This document shows, one piece after another, positions 15,451-24,071 of a stretch of 64,000 nt of DNA. Position 1 is the first letter of the stretch. Each line of letters begins with the position of its first letter. Both the position numbers and the translations under genes were made by a program. Under the pieces are notes generated by a model. It saw nothing but the letters and a program-made list of their open reading frames with translations. It was not told where the DNA came from and made no database searches. This stretch comes from JANQPX01 sp051010395 (GTDB lineage Bacteria; Pseudomonadota; Alphaproteobacteria; Geminicoccales; Geminicoccaceae), in the NCBI GenBank assembly GCA_051010395.1, contig JBPCVQ010000387.1, positions 12,115 to 76,114 of the forward strand, given 5' to 3'.

Positions 15451-16794
15451 GTGGCGCTGCCACCACTCGAGATCGGCATCGTCTCGGTGATCGCGATCGT
15501 CGCCTTGATCTATCTCGGCCTTTATATCCCGATAGCACTCGCCCTCGTTTCCTTCGTCGGCATCTGGCTGATCCGCGACAATGTCGAGCTTGCGATCAAC
15601 CTTTTGAAAATCGCGATCGGCGATAGCGTCACCGAATATGCGTTCGCCACCGTGCCGCTCTTCACCTTCATGGGGCTGATCGTCTCAAAGGCCGGCCTCG
15701 GCACCGATGTCTACGATGTCATGAACGACGTCTTCAGGCGTGTGAAGGGCGGAATCGGCATGGCGACGGTCGGCGCGAACGCCGTGTTCGCTGCCGTCAC
15801 CGGATCGTCGATCGCATCGGCCTCGGTCTTCACCCGCGTCTCCGTGCCGGAGATGCTGCGTTACGACTACAACCCGCGCTTCGCCGTCGGCGTGGTCGCT
15901 GGCTCCTCCGTGCTCGGCATGATCATCCCGCCGAGCGCCATGCTGATCATCTATTCCTTCGTCGCCGAGCAATCGATCGGCCAGATGTTTCTCGCCGGCA
16001 TCGTGCCGGGCCTGATACTGGCGTTCGCCTACATCCTCGCCATCGTCCTGATGGGCCGCTTCACGCCGGCCTTCATCAACAGCACCGGGGCGGGTGCGCC
16101 CGCCGGCGGGGCCGGAACGCCGGCCGGCGTTTACACGCCGCTCTCGCGGCGGCAGGTCGTCGATAAGACCGTGCCCATCGTCGGTCTGATTCTGGTGGTT
16201 CTGGGGGGCATCTACACGGGCTGGCTGACGCCGGTCGAGGCAGGGGCGGGCGGTTCCGCCGTCGCCCTGATCATTGCTCTCCTGAGGAAAAGCCTAAACC
16301 TGCAAGGTTTCTGGCAGGCGCTGATCGAGACCGGGCACATCACCGCCAGCATCCTTTTTCTGATCACCGCTGCCTCGATGTACAGCCGTATGCTCGGCTT
16401 CGCCGGCTTGCCCAATGAGCTGAGTACGTTTCTCGACCAGATGGATGCGGGCTTCGTCGTCATCATGGTCGCCTATGTGCTCTTGATGCTGGTCCTCGGC
16501 ACTCTCCTCGATACGGCCTCGATCATCCTGATCGTCGTGCCGCTGTTTTTGCCGATCATCGAGCCGATGGGGTTAAGCCTGGTCTGGTTCGGGATCGTCA
16601 CGGTGATCGGGGCTGAGATCGGCCTTCTGACCCCGCCGCTTGGCATTTCCTGCTTCGTCATCAAGGCCACCCTCGATGACCCGCGCGTTCAGCTGAAGGA
16701 CGTGTTTCTCGGCGCCCTGCCTTTCGCCGTCGTCATGCTCCTTGTCCTGATCCTGATCATCCGCTTTCCGATGCTCAGCATCGGCATCCTCTAA
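15451..16794 (+). CDS. TRAP transporter large permease (DctM family)
   Basis: The integral membrane protein of 447 residues has about 12 segments. Signature stretches include FATVPLFTFMGLIVSKAGLGTDVYD, NAVFAAVTGSSIASASVF, GSSVLGMIIPPSAMLIIYSFVAEQSIGQMFLAGIVPG and the C-terminal IGLLTPPLGISCFVIKA. It starts at GTG 15451, the first possible start after an in-frame stop, with only a weak ribosome site. A Gly/Ala/Pro-rich insert (TGAGAPAGGAGTPAGVYTP, near residue 212) between transmembrane halves is longer than usual. The stop codon is joined to a dispersed hairpin repeat. Confidence 0.93.
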   Translation: MALPPLEIGIVSVIAIVALIYLGLYIPIALALVSFVGIWLIRDNVELAINLLKIAIGDSVTEYAFATVPLFTFMGLIVSKAGLGTDVYDVMNDVFRRVKGGIGMATVGANAVFAAVTGSSIASASVFTRVSVPEMLRYDYNPRFAVGVVAGSSVLGMIIPPSAMLIIYSFVAEQSIGQMFLAGIVPGLILAFAYILAIVLMGRFTPAFINSTGAGAPAGGAGTPAGVYTPLSRRQVVDKTVPIVGLILVVLGGIYTGWLTPVEAGAGGSAVALIIALLRKSLNLQGFWQALIETGHITASILFLITAASMYSRMLGFAGLPNELSTFLDQMDAGFVVIMVAYVLLMLVLGTLLDTASIILIVVPLFLPIIEPMGLSLVWFGIVTVIGAEIGLLTPPLGISCFVIKATLDDPRVQLKDVFLGALPFAVVMLLVLILIIRFPMLSIGIL

Positions 16795-16833
16795 TGGCAT
16801 GGCCATCTCATAGACTCGGACCGCTCTGGCCTA
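16792..16833 (+). repeat. Post-stop hairpin repeat, copy D
   Basis: ATGGCATGGCCAT begins on the last base of the TAA stop of the DctM gene and is followed by CTCATAGACTCGGACC. About 30 of 42 positions match copy A at 1161-1202 with no gaps. The outer stem pair is A-T here against G-C in copy A, a compensatory change. Confidence 0.65.
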
Positions 16834-16884
16834 GGTCAACGGTATGCGGCCAGGTTTTCGACGTTCCGAAGGGGAGTTAAGTTC

Positions 16885-17754
16885 ATGCGAACCGTCGACC
16901 AGCACTCGATCACCCAGGCCTTTCTCGACTATTGCAGCGATGACACCGATCCACGCTTGCGTGTGATCCTGGAGCGCCTGGCGCACCACCTGCATGCATT
17001 CACCCGTGAGGTCGAACTCACCCATGAGGAATGGCGAGCCGCTATCGGCTTTCTGACACGGGCCGCTGATATCACGACACCCGAACGCAACGAGTTCATC
17101 CTGCTGTCCGACGTGCTTGGCCTGTCATCGCTTGTCGACATGGTCCATTCACCGGCGGACGTCACGTCTTCGAGCGTACTCGGTCCCTTTCACATTTTGG
17201 GAGCGCCAGATTTGCCGGTCGGTGGCGATTTGAAAAAGGACAATGACGGCGCCACGGTCATCGTGCAGGGCAGGGTGCTCACGCCTGAGGGGCAGCCGAT
17301 CAAGGATGCAGTCCTGGAGATCTGGCAAACCGCCGACAACGGTCTCTACTCGAATCAGGACAGCACTCAGCCCGACTACAATCTTCGCGCCCGACAAGTC
17401 GTCGGAGACGATGGGCGCTACGCCTTCACGACCGCTCGACCCGCCCCGTATATGGTGCCGTCGGACGGCCCCGTCGGTGATCTCCTACGCGCGACCGGCC
17501 GTCACCCTTGGCGTCCCTCCCATCTCCATTTCATCATTCAGGCCGAGGGCTATCGCACCCTGGTCACCGAGCTTTTTCCCGACGACGATCCTTATCTGGA
17601 CGAAGACGCCGTGTTCGGTGTGCGCGAGGATCTGACGATGCATTATCAAGAGCATCATGACCAAAGCGAGGCACCCGCTGATCTCGAAGTGAGAGACCGG
17701 CTAACGACGCCATTCTACAAGATCGATTTCGATTTCCGTCTGGCCAAGACCTAA
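16885..17754 (+). CDS. Intradiol ring-cleavage dioxygenase, hydroxyquinol 1,2-dioxygenase type
   Basis: The protein of 289 residues has an N-terminal dimerisation domain (to about residue 95) and an intradiol catalytic domain. The four Fe(III) ligands are visible: Tyr155 (DNGLYSNQD), Tyr189 (APYMVPSDGPVG), His213 and His215 (RPSHLHFII). Segments such as ERNEFILLSDVLGLSSLVDMV and SSSVLGPFHILGAPDLPVGGDL fit the hydroxyquinol/catechol 1,2-dioxygenase subgroup better than protocatechuate dioxygenases. The product of hydroxyquinol cleavage would be maleylacetate, but no maleylacetate reductase is visible here. The ribosome site GGGGAG is 8 nt upstream. Confidence 0.88.
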   Translation: MRTVDQHSITQAFLDYCSDDTDPRLRVILERLAHHLHAFTREVELTHEEWRAAIGFLTRAADITTPERNEFILLSDVLGLSSLVDMVHSPADVTSSSVLGPFHILGAPDLPVGGDLKKDNDGATVIVQGRVLTPEGQPIKDAVLEIWQTADNGLYSNQDSTQPDYNLRARQVVGDDGRYAFTTARPAPYMVPSDGPVGDLLRATGRHPWRPSHLHFIIQAEGYRTLVTELFPDDDPYLDEDAVFGVREDLTMHYQEHHDQSEAPADLEVRDRLTTPFYKIDFDFRLAKT

Positions 17755-17757
17755 CGT

Positions 17758-18462
17758 TCAAACCGAGGCATCGCCCCCGGCCAGTCCCTTGGTGAGAAAG
17801 GCGCCGGTTGCTCGATAATGCTCGACCAAACCGGCAACGGCGCGCGTCACATCGCGATTCAGGGCGGCCTGCATGATGGCTTGGTGCTCTTTCGTGATAT
17901 TGCGTTTGGGGTAGGCGACTTTGCCTGCGACATGACGGTAGCGAACATTCTGATCATAGAGCTGATGGCAAAAATTCAGGAGGATCGACGAGCCGCATGC
18001 CGAAATCAGCGCCATATGAAAATCCCTATGGCGTCGTTCCCAATCCTTACTCGCTATGAAGGTATTCTTGCTGATGGATCGTTCCATCCGTGAGAGATGA
18101 TACTCGGCAAGCACCACCCGCTCCTCCCAGTCCTTGCCACCGCGTTGGATCGATTCAGATAGTGCTCGCTCTTCGAGCCAACAGCGTGTGGTGAGGAGCT
18201 CTTCAAATGCTTCAGCACTGACGAGCGCAACCCGAAAGCCGCGCTGGTCAACACGCTCGACCAACCCGTCGGATGTCAGAAGGCTAAGCGCTTCTCTGAT
18301 AGGGCTGGAGCCGGAACCGTAGGCCTGACGCAGTTCGTCGATCTTGAGTTTTTGTCCGGGCTCGAGCACCCCAGTCAGGATGTCGACACGGACCCTGCCA
18401 TAGACCTGCGCCGTGACCGACGTTGCCTGAGTGCCAGGACCCGTAGTTGCTGTTTGTTCCAT
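17758..18462 (-). CDS. GntR-family regulator, FCD subgroup
   Basis: This 234-residue regulator has a winged helix (VRVDILTGVLEPGQKLKIDELRQAYGSGSSPIREALSLLTSDGLVERVDQRGFRV, about residues 25-80) and an FCD domain with metal-binding pattern (HRDFHMALISACGS, EHQAIMQAALNRD). It is convergent with the dioxygenase gene, 3 bp apart, and is the natural regulator of the TRAP/dioxygenase cluster. The 269-bp region upstream of its start is AT-rich and holds the small inverted repeat ATTGAACAAT but no clear promoter. Confidence 0.88.
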   Translation of the reverse strand: MEQTATTGPGTQATSVTAQVYGRVRVDILTGVLEPGQKLKIDELRQAYGSGSSPIREALSLLTSDGLVERVDQRGFRVALVSAEAFEELLTTRCWLEERALSESIQRGGKDWEERVVLAEYHLSRMERSISKNTFIASKDWERRHRDFHMALISACGSSILLNFCHQLYDQNVRYRHVAGKVAYPKRNITKEHQAIMQAALNRDVTRAVAGLVEHYRATGAFLTKGLAGGDASV

Positions 18463-18714
18463 CCAAGGCCCCGATCACAAAAGTTGATCACGACAATGTC
18501 CTGCAGGCATTAAACCTCAAGCTGCGTAATAGACCAAGCCAGCCCTTATTGAACAATCGATCTAAAAAGAAAAGTGTAGTTAAAATCAATTTTTCCAATT
18601 CGATTATTAATGGCTTCGAAGTAGAAGAAGCCCTGTGAGACGTTTGCCTTTCTGCCTGGCGGGGTGCGAAGTTGGATGACAGCCTCGTCGAACGGCCTGA
18701 GGCTGGTCAACCGA

Positions 18715-18729
18715 GACGCCGGCGGCGTC
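18715..18729 (-). terminator. Hairpin after SDR gene
   Basis: GACGCC-GGC-GGCGTC, a perfect 6-bp GC stem, lies 2 bp beyond the stop codon of the SDR gene on the minus strand. No U-tract follows, so its strength as a terminator is doubtful. Confidence 0.4.
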
Positions 18730-18731
18730 CG

Positions 18732-19502
18732 TTACATGGCGGTGAAGCCGGCGTCGATCATGACGCATTCACCGGTGATCAGGTCGGAGGCGCTGGAGGA
18801 GAGGAATAGTACGAGATCGGCGACTTCGATCGGCTTGCCGAAGCGAGCCAGCGGTGTTTTGTCGAGCATCGGCTGGCTCTTGGCCCTTTCGCCCCAGACC
18901 TTTTCGCCCATGGGTGTCAGAATGATCGTCGGGCAGACGGCGTTGCATTGGATATTGTGCTTCGACCACTCGACGCACATCACCTTGGTCAGCATGTTCA
19001 GCCCGCCTTTCGAGGCGGCATAGGCGCCGTGCTGATCGAGGCCGACGACGCCGGCCTGGGACGAGATATTGACGATCTTGCCGGCCTTCTTGGTGATCAT
19101 GCCGGGTATTACCGCCTGGGCCAGGAGAAAGGGTGCTCTGAGATTGACCGCCATGGTCTCGTCCCAACGGGCGGCCGTCGCATCCAGCAGCGGATCGATC
19201 AGGGCGATGCCGGCGTTATTGACGAGAATATCGATGGCGCCGACATGGGTTAGCGCATCGCGCGTCGCCTTGCTGCAGCCCTCGATGGTGCCGAGATCCG
19301 CTTCGATCACCAGGCACGTCCGCGAAGCGTCTTCGACGGCGCTGCGCGCTTCCTCCAGACCCTCCTTATCGCGTCCGACCGCGATGATATCGGCGCCGGC
19401 ATCAGCCAGGACCTTGCAGATATCCAGGCCAATCCCCTTCGAAGCGCCGGTCACCAGCGCCCATTTCCCCTCGACCCCAAACCGTTCCGTCCAAGCTGCC
19501 AA
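18732..19502 (-). CDS. Short-chain dehydrogenase/reductase
   Basis: The classical SDR has a cofactor motif TGASKGIG, NNAGIA, the catalytic serine in IVNISSQAG and YAASKGG (Tyr-x-x-x-Lys), and C-terminal ITGECVMIDAGFTAM. I place the start at TTG 19502 (LAAWTERFGVEGKWALVTG), which has AGGGAG six bases upstream and gives 256 residues, the normal family length. The open frame continues to 19583 but the added residues look non-coding. It resembles gluconate 5-dehydrogenase and 3-oxoacyl-ACP-reductase-like enzymes; the substrate is unknown. It stands next to pgi with no obvious link. Confidence 0.87.
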   Translation of the reverse strand: MAAWTERFGVEGKWALVTGASKGIGLDICKVLADAGADIIAVGRDKEGLEEARSAVEDASRTCLVIEADLGTIEGCSKATRDALTHVGAIDILVNNAGIALIDPLLDATAARWDETMAVNLRAPFLLAQAVIPGMITKKAGKIVNISSQAGVVGLDQHGAYAASKGGLNMLTKVMCVEWSKHNIQCNAVCPTIILTPMGEKVWGERAKSQPMLDKTPLARFGKPIEVADLVLFLSSSASDLITGECVMIDAGFTAM

Positions 19503-19635
19503 CGTCTTCTCCCTGATTTTTGTTGATGACGACAACGATACGGGGGCTGCAAAGGCAGGGCAATGTTGCGGGGCTTTGGCCAAGTTCGGTTTCTGTGTCG
19601 GGGATACTGCCGTTGGCCGGGTTGAAGGGGGCTAG

Positions 19636-21285
19636 TCAGCCTTCGTGGCGCCAGGCCTTGATCCGATTGATCTGTCCGCTGGTCGAGCTGTCATGGCTGG
19701 TGATTGGGCCGTCGCCTTCAAGTTCGGGCAGGATCACCTTGGCCAGTTGCTTGCCGAGCTCTACGCCCCATTGATCGAAGCTGTTGATGCCCCAGACGAT
19801 TCCCTGGGTGAAGATCTTGTGCTCGTAGAGCGCGATCAGGCGACCAAGCATGTGCGGCGTCAGCCGGGGGTAAAGGAGGGCATTGGTCGGCTTGTTGCCC
19901 TCGAACACTTTGTGCGGGAGGAGCGCTTCCAGTCTGTCACCGGCCAAGCCAGCGGCCTGGAGCTCGGTGCGGGCTTCGGCTTCGGTTTTGCCAAAGGCGA
20001 GCGCTTCGGTCTGGGCAAGAAAATTGGCGAGCAGTTTTTCCTGATGATCACCGAGAGGTGTCTGGCTCATGGCTGCCGCCAGGAAGTCGGCGGGGATCAG
20101 CTCGGTGCCCTGGTGGATCAGCTGATAGAAGGCATGCTGCCCGTTGGTGCCGGGCTCGCCCCAGATGATCGGCCCTGTCGCATAGTCGACGCGTGCACCG
20201 TCCCGCTGGATAGTTTTGCCGTTGCTCTCCATGTCTCCCTGCTGAAGGTAGGCGGGCAGGCGATGAAGGTGCTGATCATAGGGAAGCACGGCATGGCTCG
20301 CCGCCCCGAAGAAGTTCCGATACCAGATGCCGATCAGTCCTAGCAGGACAGGCATGTTTTTTTCGAGCGGTGCCGTTCGGAAATGTTCGTCCATGGCATG
20401 GGCGCCGGCCAGGAGCTCTTCGAACTTCTCCATGCCGATGGCGAGAGCGATGGGCAGGCCGATCGCCGACCAGAGGCTGTAGCGCCCGCCGACCCAGTCC
20501 CAGAACTCGAACATATTGGCGGTATCGATGCCAAAGGCCGCGACCGCATCGGCGTTGGTCGAGACCGCTACGAAGTGTTTGGAAACAGCGGCTTCATCGC
20601 CGAGGTGCTCGATCAGCCACGCCCGGGCCGAGCCCGCGTTGGTCATCGTCTCTTGTGTGGTGAAGGTCTTGGAGGCGACGATGAACAGGGTTTTCGCAGG
20701 ATCTAGGCCTTCCAGACAATGCGCGAGGTGAGCGCCGTCGACGTTCGACACGAAGTGAGCGCGCAGATCCGCCCGTCCATAGGGCTTGAGCGCTTCGGTC
20801 ACCATCAAGGGGCCGAGGTCCGAGCCGCCGATGCCGATATTGACGATATCGGTGATCGCCGCACCGCGATGGCCGCGCCATCTGCCGTCGCGAACGCGCT
20901 CGATGAAGCTACGCATCCGCTCCAGCACCGCATTGACGGCGGGCATGACATCCATGCCGTCCACGAAGATCGGCCGGTTGCTGCGGTTGCGAAGCGCAAC
21001 ATGCAGGACGGCACGACCTTCGGTCATATTGATCGGTTCGCCGGCGAACATGCGATCTCGCCAGCCCTCCAGGCCGACCTCTCGCGCAAGATCGACAAGA
21101 AGAGCAAGGGTCCTGCCCGTGATCCGATTCTTGGAAAGGTCAAGCAGCAGCTCGTCATCTTCGATCGCGAACTTGTCGAACCGGCTGGGATCGCCCGAGA
21201 AAAGCTCGCGCAGATGAACCGGAGCCATCTCGGCGGCGTGATGGGCAAGGGCTCGCCAGGCGGGGAGGGTGGCGGGGCTGGGCAT
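19636..21285 (-). CDS. pgi: Glucose-6-phosphate isomerase
   Basis: The protein interconverts glucose 6-phosphate and fructose 6-phosphate. ATG 21285 (MPSPATLPAW) has GAGGGA upstream and gives 549 residues, the same length as the E. coli enzyme; the longer frame to 21357 is not needed. Signature segments are DIVNIGIGGSDLGPLMVTEAL, VSNVDGAHL, VASKTFTTQETMTNA, GGRYSLWSAIGLP, the catalytic-base region WGEPGTNGQHAFYQLIHQGTELIPADF and the C-terminal GIVWGINSFDQWGVELGKQLA containing the conserved lysine. It is apparently monocistronic. Confidence 0.97.
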   Translation of the reverse strand: MPSPATLPAWRALAHHAAEMAPVHLRELFSGDPSRFDKFAIEDDELLLDLSKNRITGRTLALLVDLAREVGLEGWRDRMFAGEPINMTEGRAVLHVALRNRSNRPIFVDGMDVMPAVNAVLERMRSFIERVRDGRWRGHRGAAITDIVNIGIGGSDLGPLMVTEALKPYGRADLRAHFVSNVDGAHLAHCLEGLDPAKTLFIVASKTFTTQETMTNAGSARAWLIEHLGDEAAVSKHFVAVSTNADAVAAFGIDTANMFEFWDWVGGRYSLWSAIGLPIALAIGMEKFEELLAGAHAMDEHFRTAPLEKNMPVLLGLIGIWYRNFFGAASHAVLPYDQHLHRLPAYLQQGDMESNGKTIQRDGARVDYATGPIIWGEPGTNGQHAFYQLIHQGTELIPADFLAAAMSQTPLGDHQEKLLANFLAQTEALAFGKTEAEARTELQAAGLAGDRLEALLPHKVFEGNKPTNALLYPRLTPHMLGRLIALYEHKIFTQGIVWGINSFDQWGVELGKQLAKVILPELEGDGPITSHDSSTSGQINRIKAWRHEG

Positions 21286-21387
21286 GAGAATTTCCCTCAT
21301 CGACAGAGATTGATCGGGCAGCTCATCTGATGAGATGTCGTAGAGGCCGGAGCCCATCCGTCAATGCGGCAAATTCAGATCGACGGA

Positions 21388-23868
21388 TCAAATCGACAGC
21401 GGCTGGTTTTTCGGGTCGAACGGTGGGGTGTCCAGGACGATGGCGCTTCGGCGGTTGCCGAGGATATCGATGGCGATCTCCACGCCGCCCTTGGCGAAGT
21501 CGCTGGGCAACAGGACATGGGCAAGACTTTGGCCGGCGTGATGGCCGAAGCCGCCGGTGATGACCGAGCCGACCATCGCATTATTGCAATAGACCGGCTC
21601 GCCGCCGAGGGCATCAGCATTGCCGGCTTCGACGGCGGCGAGAACGCAGAGGCGCATCTGGCCCTGCTCTTCCTGCGCAAGCAAAGCGGTCCGACCGATA
21701 AAGTCGGGTTTGTCCCGGTTCAGCAGCGCCTCGAGCCCAGCCTCATGGGGGTAAAGATCGCTCAAGCTTTCCCCACCGAGACCACCGAAGCCAGATTCGA
21801 GACGGAGCGATTCGATAGCCCCGATGCCGACGTCCATAAGGCCAAGGTCCTGCCCAGCGACGAAGAGCGCCTCATAGACCGTCGCCATATATTCCATCGG
21901 TAGGTGAAGCGCATAGCCGAGATCGCCTGTCAGCGAAAAACGCATGACCTGCGTTGGCGAGCCCGCCACTTCGATCTCGGTGGCGGAGAGATTGGGGAGG
22001 GCTTTGTTCGAGACATCCTCGTCCGTAACTCTTGTAAGGAGAATGCGCGCCTTGGGGCCGGCGAGTGCGAGCACACCGTAGCGCATCGAAACAGGTGCAT
22101 AGAGAACCCCTTCGCTCGGCAGGCAGTATTCGAAACGGCGCTGGTGGATGCGTTCAAAGGCTGCGGGGCCGAGGAGATAAAAGCCCTCGGCGGAGATACG
22201 AGCCACGGTGAACAGGCCGGCAATCTGACCCTTTCTGTTCAACATCAGCCCCTCGGCGACCATGCCGGTCTCTTTCGGTAGGTCTGAGGCGAGCGCGTGA
22301 TTCAAGGCGGCCTCGGCATCCGGTCCTTCGATCACGTGCTTGGCGAAAACCGCCGTCAGGTCGGCTATCCCAACAGCGTGGCGCAGGGCGTAGCATTCCC
22401 TTTTGACGGCGTCATGACGGGCCGTTCGGCCGAATGAGCGGATCGCCAGGCGTTCGGCTGCGGTTGCTGCGAACCAACACGGGCGTTCCCAGCCAAAGTG
22501 GACGTCGAACTGTGCACCATGGGCAGCGAGCTGATCGTGGATGGCGGTACGCTTTAGCGGGCCGCCTGCGGATGGCCGATCATGGGGAAAGCGGATGGCG
22601 AAATGACGGCTGTAGGCGTCTCTTGCGGCGCTGTTTACGTAGTGCCGCCCTGCAAAGGCACCGAAGCGCGCGACATCGAGGGCGAACAGATCGAGCGGCG
22701 GTTCGCCCTCGATGATCCACTCGGCAAGTGCCTTTCCGGCACCACCTGCAAGTGACAGGCCGTTCATGAAGCCTGAGGCGACGAAATAGTTGGTAAGGCC
22801 CGGAAGCGGTCCAAGGAGAGGGCGACCATCGGGTGTCATGGTAATGAGACCGTTCACCGGCGCCTTTCTCGGCACGTTAGCAAAGCAGGGTAGGCGTTTC
22901 CCCGCCTTGATCACATAGGGGGCCAATCGATCCGGGGCGCCCTCGATCATATGCTCGGCTGATCCAAGGGGCAGGCCAGCATCCTTTTCGTTCCAGATCC
23001 GAGGCTCCGCCTCGAATGCACCGAGCTGCAGGCCATCGGCTTCAGCTCGGAGGTAAAAGGCGTTATCCGGCTCGCAAATGAAGGGGAGTGAACCGTCCAG
23101 CCGTTGCACTTCATCGATCTGCTCTGTCACCACATATTGATGCTCGATCGCGACGATCGGTAAGTCCCGGCCGATCATCGATGCGACGTCCTTCGCCCAA
23201 AGCCCGGCGGCATTGACCACGACGTCGGCGACGATCTCGCCCCTATCGGTAATCAGGAGCCAGCTGCCATCCGATTCCTGAGACATGGCGAGCACAGCAG
23301 TCTGTTCAGAGACCTCGGCGCCCAGACCTTCAGCGGCGCGCGCGAGCGCATGGGTGAGCTCGTGGGAATCGACATGGCCAGCCAATGGATCGTAGAGGCC
23401 GCCAGCCACGCCTGCCGGGTCGATCAAGGGGTGATGGTCGAGAATCTCACGGCGGCTTAGAAGGAGGTGCGGCATCCCAAGCGGCCTGCCAAGGCCAGCC
23501 CGGCGCTTTAGCTCATCTAGACGGGCCTCGCTGGTGGCGAGAATGATGCCGCCGGTACGGCGGGTGGTCAGGGAGAGGTCCGACCGCTCGGCCAGGCGTT
23601 CATAGAGCCGAATGCTGTCATCGCGCAGTCGGATGAGACTGGGTGACAAATCGAACCGGTCCACATTACCGGCGGCAAGCCAAGTCGAACCTGCGGTAAG
23701 CTCGGTTTTTTCAAGGAGTGTCACGTTCTGCCAGCCAAGCGCTGCCAGATGGTAGATCAGGCTGCATCCAATGATGCCGCCGCCGATCACGACGACTTGG
23801 GCATAGTCTTTCAAGGCATTCTCAACGGCCTGCGTCACCGGCAAACTGATCGAAGCCGCGGATGACAC
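21388..23868 (-). CDS. Dimethylglycine/sarcosine dehydrogenase-like FAD/GcvT protein (full length)
   Basis: The protein of 826 residues joins an FAD-binding DAO domain (VVVIGGGIIGCSLIYHLAALGW, residues 25-46) and a central FAO-type linker (FALDVARFGAFAGRHYVNSAARDAYSRHFAIRFPHDRP) with a folate-binding GcvT domain (about 470-730) and a GcvT C-terminal domain (GSVITGGFGHHAGQSLAHVLL). This is the architecture of dimethylglycine and sarcosine dehydrogenases. The conserved TAGSTWLAAGN motif, which contains no flavin-linking His, sits near residue 62. The GTG start has a weak ribosome site. It is a paralogue of the gene cut by the left edge. Its substrate among N-methyl glycines is undecided. Confidence 0.9.
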   Translation of the reverse strand: MSSAASISLPVTQAVENALKDYAQVVVIGGGIIGCSLIYHLAALGWQNVTLLEKTELTAGSTWLAAGNVDRFDLSPSLIRLRDDSIRLYERLAERSDLSLTTRRTGGIILATSEARLDELKRRAGLGRPLGMPHLLLSRREILDHHPLIDPAGVAGGLYDPLAGHVDSHELTHALARAAEGLGAEVSEQTAVLAMSQESDGSWLLITDRGEIVADVVVNAAGLWAKDVASMIGRDLPIVAIEHQYVVTEQIDEVQRLDGSLPFICEPDNAFYLRAEADGLQLGAFEAEPRIWNEKDAGLPLGSAEHMIEGAPDRLAPYVIKAGKRLPCFANVPRKAPVNGLITMTPDGRPLLGPLPGLTNYFVASGFMNGLSLAGGAGKALAEWIIEGEPPLDLFALDVARFGAFAGRHYVNSAARDAYSRHFAIRFPHDRPSAGGPLKRTAIHDQLAAHGAQFDVHFGWERPCWFAATAAERLAIRSFGRTARHDAVKRECYALRHAVGIADLTAVFAKHVIEGPDAEAALNHALASDLPKETGMVAEGLMLNRKGQIAGLFTVARISAEGFYLLGPAAFERIHQRRFEYCLPSEGVLYAPVSMRYGVLALAGPKARILLTRVTDEDVSNKALPNLSATEIEVAGSPTQVMRFSLTGDLGYALHLPMEYMATVYEALFVAGQDLGLMDVGIGAIESLRLESGFGGLGGESLSDLYPHEAGLEALLNRDKPDFIGRTALLAQEEQGQMRLCVLAAVEAGNADALGGEPVYCNNAMVGSVITGGFGHHAGQSLAHVLLPSDFAKGGVEIAIDILGNRRSAIVLDTPPFDPKNQPLSI

Positions 23869-24033
23869 GACACTACGATCTCGGATCCGAAAAGGATACC
23901 CGGAGACGTCCTCCTCTCGATTGATGCTGATAGAATTGGCGCTCCGCCGGCACTGGTCAACGCGCTGACGGTGATAACTGGTGGAAAACCTTCGATCCCG
24001 CTGGCCGTTAGCGCCTTTCGGCTGGCGTCAAGA

Positions 24034-24059
24034 CGGCGTTCCCGGATTTGGGAACACCG
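24034..24059 (-). terminator. Hairpin after coiled-coil gene
   Basis: A 10-bp stem (CGGCGTTCCC with GGGAACACCG, one G-U pair on the transcript) and six-base loop lie 12 bp beyond the stop of the 24072 gene on the minus strand. No run of U follows. It is a probable transcript end or processing structure. Confidence 0.5.
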
Positions 24060-24071
24060 CTCGATCAACAA

